Shown: one piece after another, positions 63,401-64,000 of the stretch
Layout of the letters: every line of letters starts with the position of its first letter
Position numbering within the stretch: position 1 is the first letter of the stretch
Assembly: GCF_000284515.1 (NCBI RefSeq)
Contig: NC_017668.1
Coordinates: 1,426,001 to 1,490,000, forward strand
Direction: 5' to 3'
Source: Halobacillus halophilus DSM 2266
GTDB taxonomy: Bacteria > Bacillota > Bacilli > Bacillales > Halobacillaceae
DNA: 64,000 nucleotides
Program-made: the position numbers and the translations under genes
Notes under the pieces: model-generated
What the model was told of the DNA's origin: nothing
Database searches by the model: none
What the model saw: only the letters and a program-made list of their open reading frames with translations

Positions 63401-63728
63401 TCGTAACCGAGATCCACGCTCGTCCCGGCTTGCCGGTAAAGGTAATCGTTCCATCCTGATTGACTTTTGCTACTTTCGGGTTTTTCGAAGACCACTTCAG
63501 TCCTTCGTTCACCTTTTTGAAATAACCGTCCTCGTAGACATGTAAAGCGCTAAGGTCAAAGCTGTCCCCTTCTACATTTACATCCGACTGCGGAACATTT
63601 TGAAGGATGATCAAATCAGACTTGTTTCCCTCATCTGATGCCGTCGCCTTTGAATTTGCAAACATCGACGGAAGCAGCATACAAATGGTCAGCGTCACAA
63701 TGAACATCCATTTTCCCATTTTTCTCAT
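60411..63728 (-). CDS. Secreted fusion of GH3 beta-N-acetylglucosaminidase (NagZ) and DUF1343 exo-muramidase (NamZ)
   Basis: 1105 residues behind AAGGAGGAATGATGA. A signal peptide ends near ANSKA. An Ig-like domain lies at about residues 50-120 (LKWSSKNPKVAKVNQDGTI). The GH3 domain (about 145-690) has the NagZ dyad in KHFPGHGDTAVDSH (Asp338, His340) and the nucleophile Asp424 in VVITDALNMN. An acidic linker (about 700-720) leads to the DUF1343/GH171 domain with YGPEHGVRG (Glu777), LDRPNPIGGEKVEG and EGRGTTRPFE. In B. subtilis NamZ and NagZ are separate neighbouring genes that alternately remove MurNAc and GlcNAc from glycan ends; here one protein holds both. A cre box lies upstream. Confidence 0.93.
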   Translation of the reverse strand: MRKMGKWMFIVTLTICMLLPSMFANSKATASDEGNKSDLIILQNVPQSDVNVEGDSFDLSALHVYEDGYFKKVNEGLKWSSKNPKVAKVNQDGTITFTGKPGRAWISVTNGDHTDRIAAHAKPKRDNGDAYISKNLIKEKGDRYNLVSHALENMTMEEKVGQMLMPDFRKWDGENVTKMLPEIEEQVKKYHLGGVILFRENVVTTEQTAELVSDYQAAAEKYGLLMTIDQEGGIVTRLQSGTDFPGNMALGATRSEEITQNVGQAIGEELSSLGINMNLAPVVDVNNNPDNPVIGVRSFSGNPELTAQMGVAYTKGLQETGVAATAKHFPGHGDTAVDSHLGLPEVPHDKERLKEVELYPFQKAMDAGIDAVMTAHVTFPKIDDTKVTSKKDGTEIALPATLSEKVLTGLMRKEMGFEGVVITDALNMNAIQDHFGPVDAVIRSINAGTDIVLMPVGLEKVANGIYDAIDSGEIEMDTINKSVERILTLKLNRGIIKSENPTPVDEKIEKAKQVVGSETHKQVEEKAAERSTTLVKNDNVLPLELDEDKELVVIGNSFSEELADQVKQHHENTTLIKSSSGSLTDEQKELVEEADKVIVGTYTYNVSTRADDHPQMQLMHDVMNTTDGDVIGIGIRNPYDIMAYPEVDAFIAQYGFRAASIEATAETLFGENDPSGELPVAIPDQDGGTLFPFGTGLSYGDHGDEDENEDEEENEEEHDGSFQLGVEELLDEEKALIEGKKVGLITNPTGVDQELNSIVDLLYNDKDVDLTALYGPEHGVRGSAQAGEYVDFYTDEQTGLPVYSLYGKTRKPTPEMLEDIDVLMFDIQDVGTRFYTYIYTMAYAMEAAQENDIPFIVLDRPNPIGGEKVEGPVLDTDYKSFVGNYPIPLRHGMTVGELAKLFNNEYDIGADLTVVEMDGYDRSMDYNDTDMSFVAPSPNMPTVDTAYVYPGAALIEGTNVSEGRGTTRPFELIGAPFINSTELAAAMNKLDLPGVRFRAASFTPAFSKHAGELTHGVQLHVMDREKFNPVVTGVHLVKTIHDMYPADFQFREENSSGISFFDYLIGNGWVREGIENGQSVSSMQKIWEKELKGFKNIREQYLLYK

Positions 63729-64000
63729 TCATCATTCCTCCTTAAATTTATCTATTTGAAAAAGGTGGACCGCTATGTAAAAGATCCAGCTTTTGCAAAA
63801 CATCAGAGATTATGTACGAGATCATAGGTGATAGGTGTGTTGAAAAGAAGACTAAAGAGAGGATAATTTTTGAAAGCGTTTTCAATATGTAACAAAAGCG
63901 TACCGTATATATTATATAGTCGTCTATACCACTTTTGGCCCTGTCTGCCTCTATTGGTCTATTTTTCCATACCTAAATTCCTGCGACATAGGGACCGTTT
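63729..64000. other. Upstream region of the NagZ-NamZ gene
   Basis: AT-rich, no gene. Contains the cre box at 63871-63884. Confidence 0.5.
63871..63884. promoter_or_regulatory. Catabolite-responsive element (CcpA site)
   Basis: TGAAAGCGTTTTCA fits the cre consensus TGWNANCGNTNWCA at every defined position. It lies about 145 bases upstream of the NagZ-NamZ start. Glucose-dependent repression of cell-wall sugar recovery would be expected. Confidence 0.75.

Overview
The window comes from a low-GC, endospore-forming Gram-positive bacterium. A moderately halophilic Bacillaceae genus (Halobacillus/Virgibacillus-like) is the best inference; no rRNA or other species marker is present. The evidence is strong AGGAGG-type ribosome binding sites, a Spo0E-like phosphatase, an LtaS-type lipoteichoic acid synthase, collagen-like exosporium-type proteins, S-Ena-like endospore appendage proteins, and operators matching the B. 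subtilis Zur, PurR, CcpA and CsoR/CstR patterns. No tRNA, rRNA, CRISPR array, prophage or intact transposase gene was seen.

Layout. 0-4.1 kb: the 5' part of a Ca2+-type P-ATPase (minus strand), a CsoR/CstR-like operator and a SulP anion transporter. 4.3-4.6 kb: a glutaredoxin-like gene with a premature stop. 4.8-9.2 kb: four genes for a diacetamido-uronic acid nucleotide sugar (UDP-sugar 6-dehydrogenase, PLP aminotransferase, Gfo/Idh oxidoreductase, hexapeptide N-acetyltransferase; WbpA/E/B/D-like). 10.1-18.2 kb: collagen-like (Gly-X-Thr) surface proteins and a paralogue of one C-terminal domain, with a segmental duplication. 18.4-21.2 kb: a GT2-TPR glycosyltransferase and a GT4-FkbM methyltransferase fusion. 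I read 4.8-21.2 kb as a locus that makes an unusual acidic amino sugar and decorates collagen-like spore-surface proteins.

21.6-34.97 kb is mixed: an ABC exporter, a second glutaredoxin-like gene, a HAD hydrolase, a Crp/Fnr regulator, LtaS, UspA/SulP/UspA, an excisionase-type HTH protein, a TVP38-family membrane protein and a CaCA exchanger. 35.6-39.05 kb holds three S-Ena-like proteins and a Cys-rich coat-like protein. A related large coat-like gene with Ig-like repeats (51.0-53.1 kb) shares a domain with this cluster and is split by a probable frameshift. 39.6-50.6 kb holds a lipoprotein MTA/SAH nucleosidase, Spo0E-like and other small proteins, a frameshifted Crp-like gene, the PPDK and PPDK-regulator operon, a PFK-like protein lacking key ATP-site residues, a metalloprotease-like protein and an orphan Cys-containing peptide. 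53.4-63.7 kb holds a Zur-box-preceded AdcA-ZinT-like zinc lipoprotein, a DUF1456 protein, a CopC/CopD pair, a frameshifted Fe/Mn superoxide dismutase and a secreted NagZ-NamZ fusion with a consensus cre box upstream.

Five copies of a 0.6-0.85 kb non-coding element with inverted-repeat ends lie between genes at 9.2, 28.2, 32.2, 37.6 and 57.8 kb. Three have 8-bp target-site duplications (two perfect, one 7/8), so this looks like a MITE family. Several genes (about 41.5, 42.5, 52.3 and 59.3 kb) carry a single small indel. Real decay and sequencing indels cannot be told apart from sequence alone.
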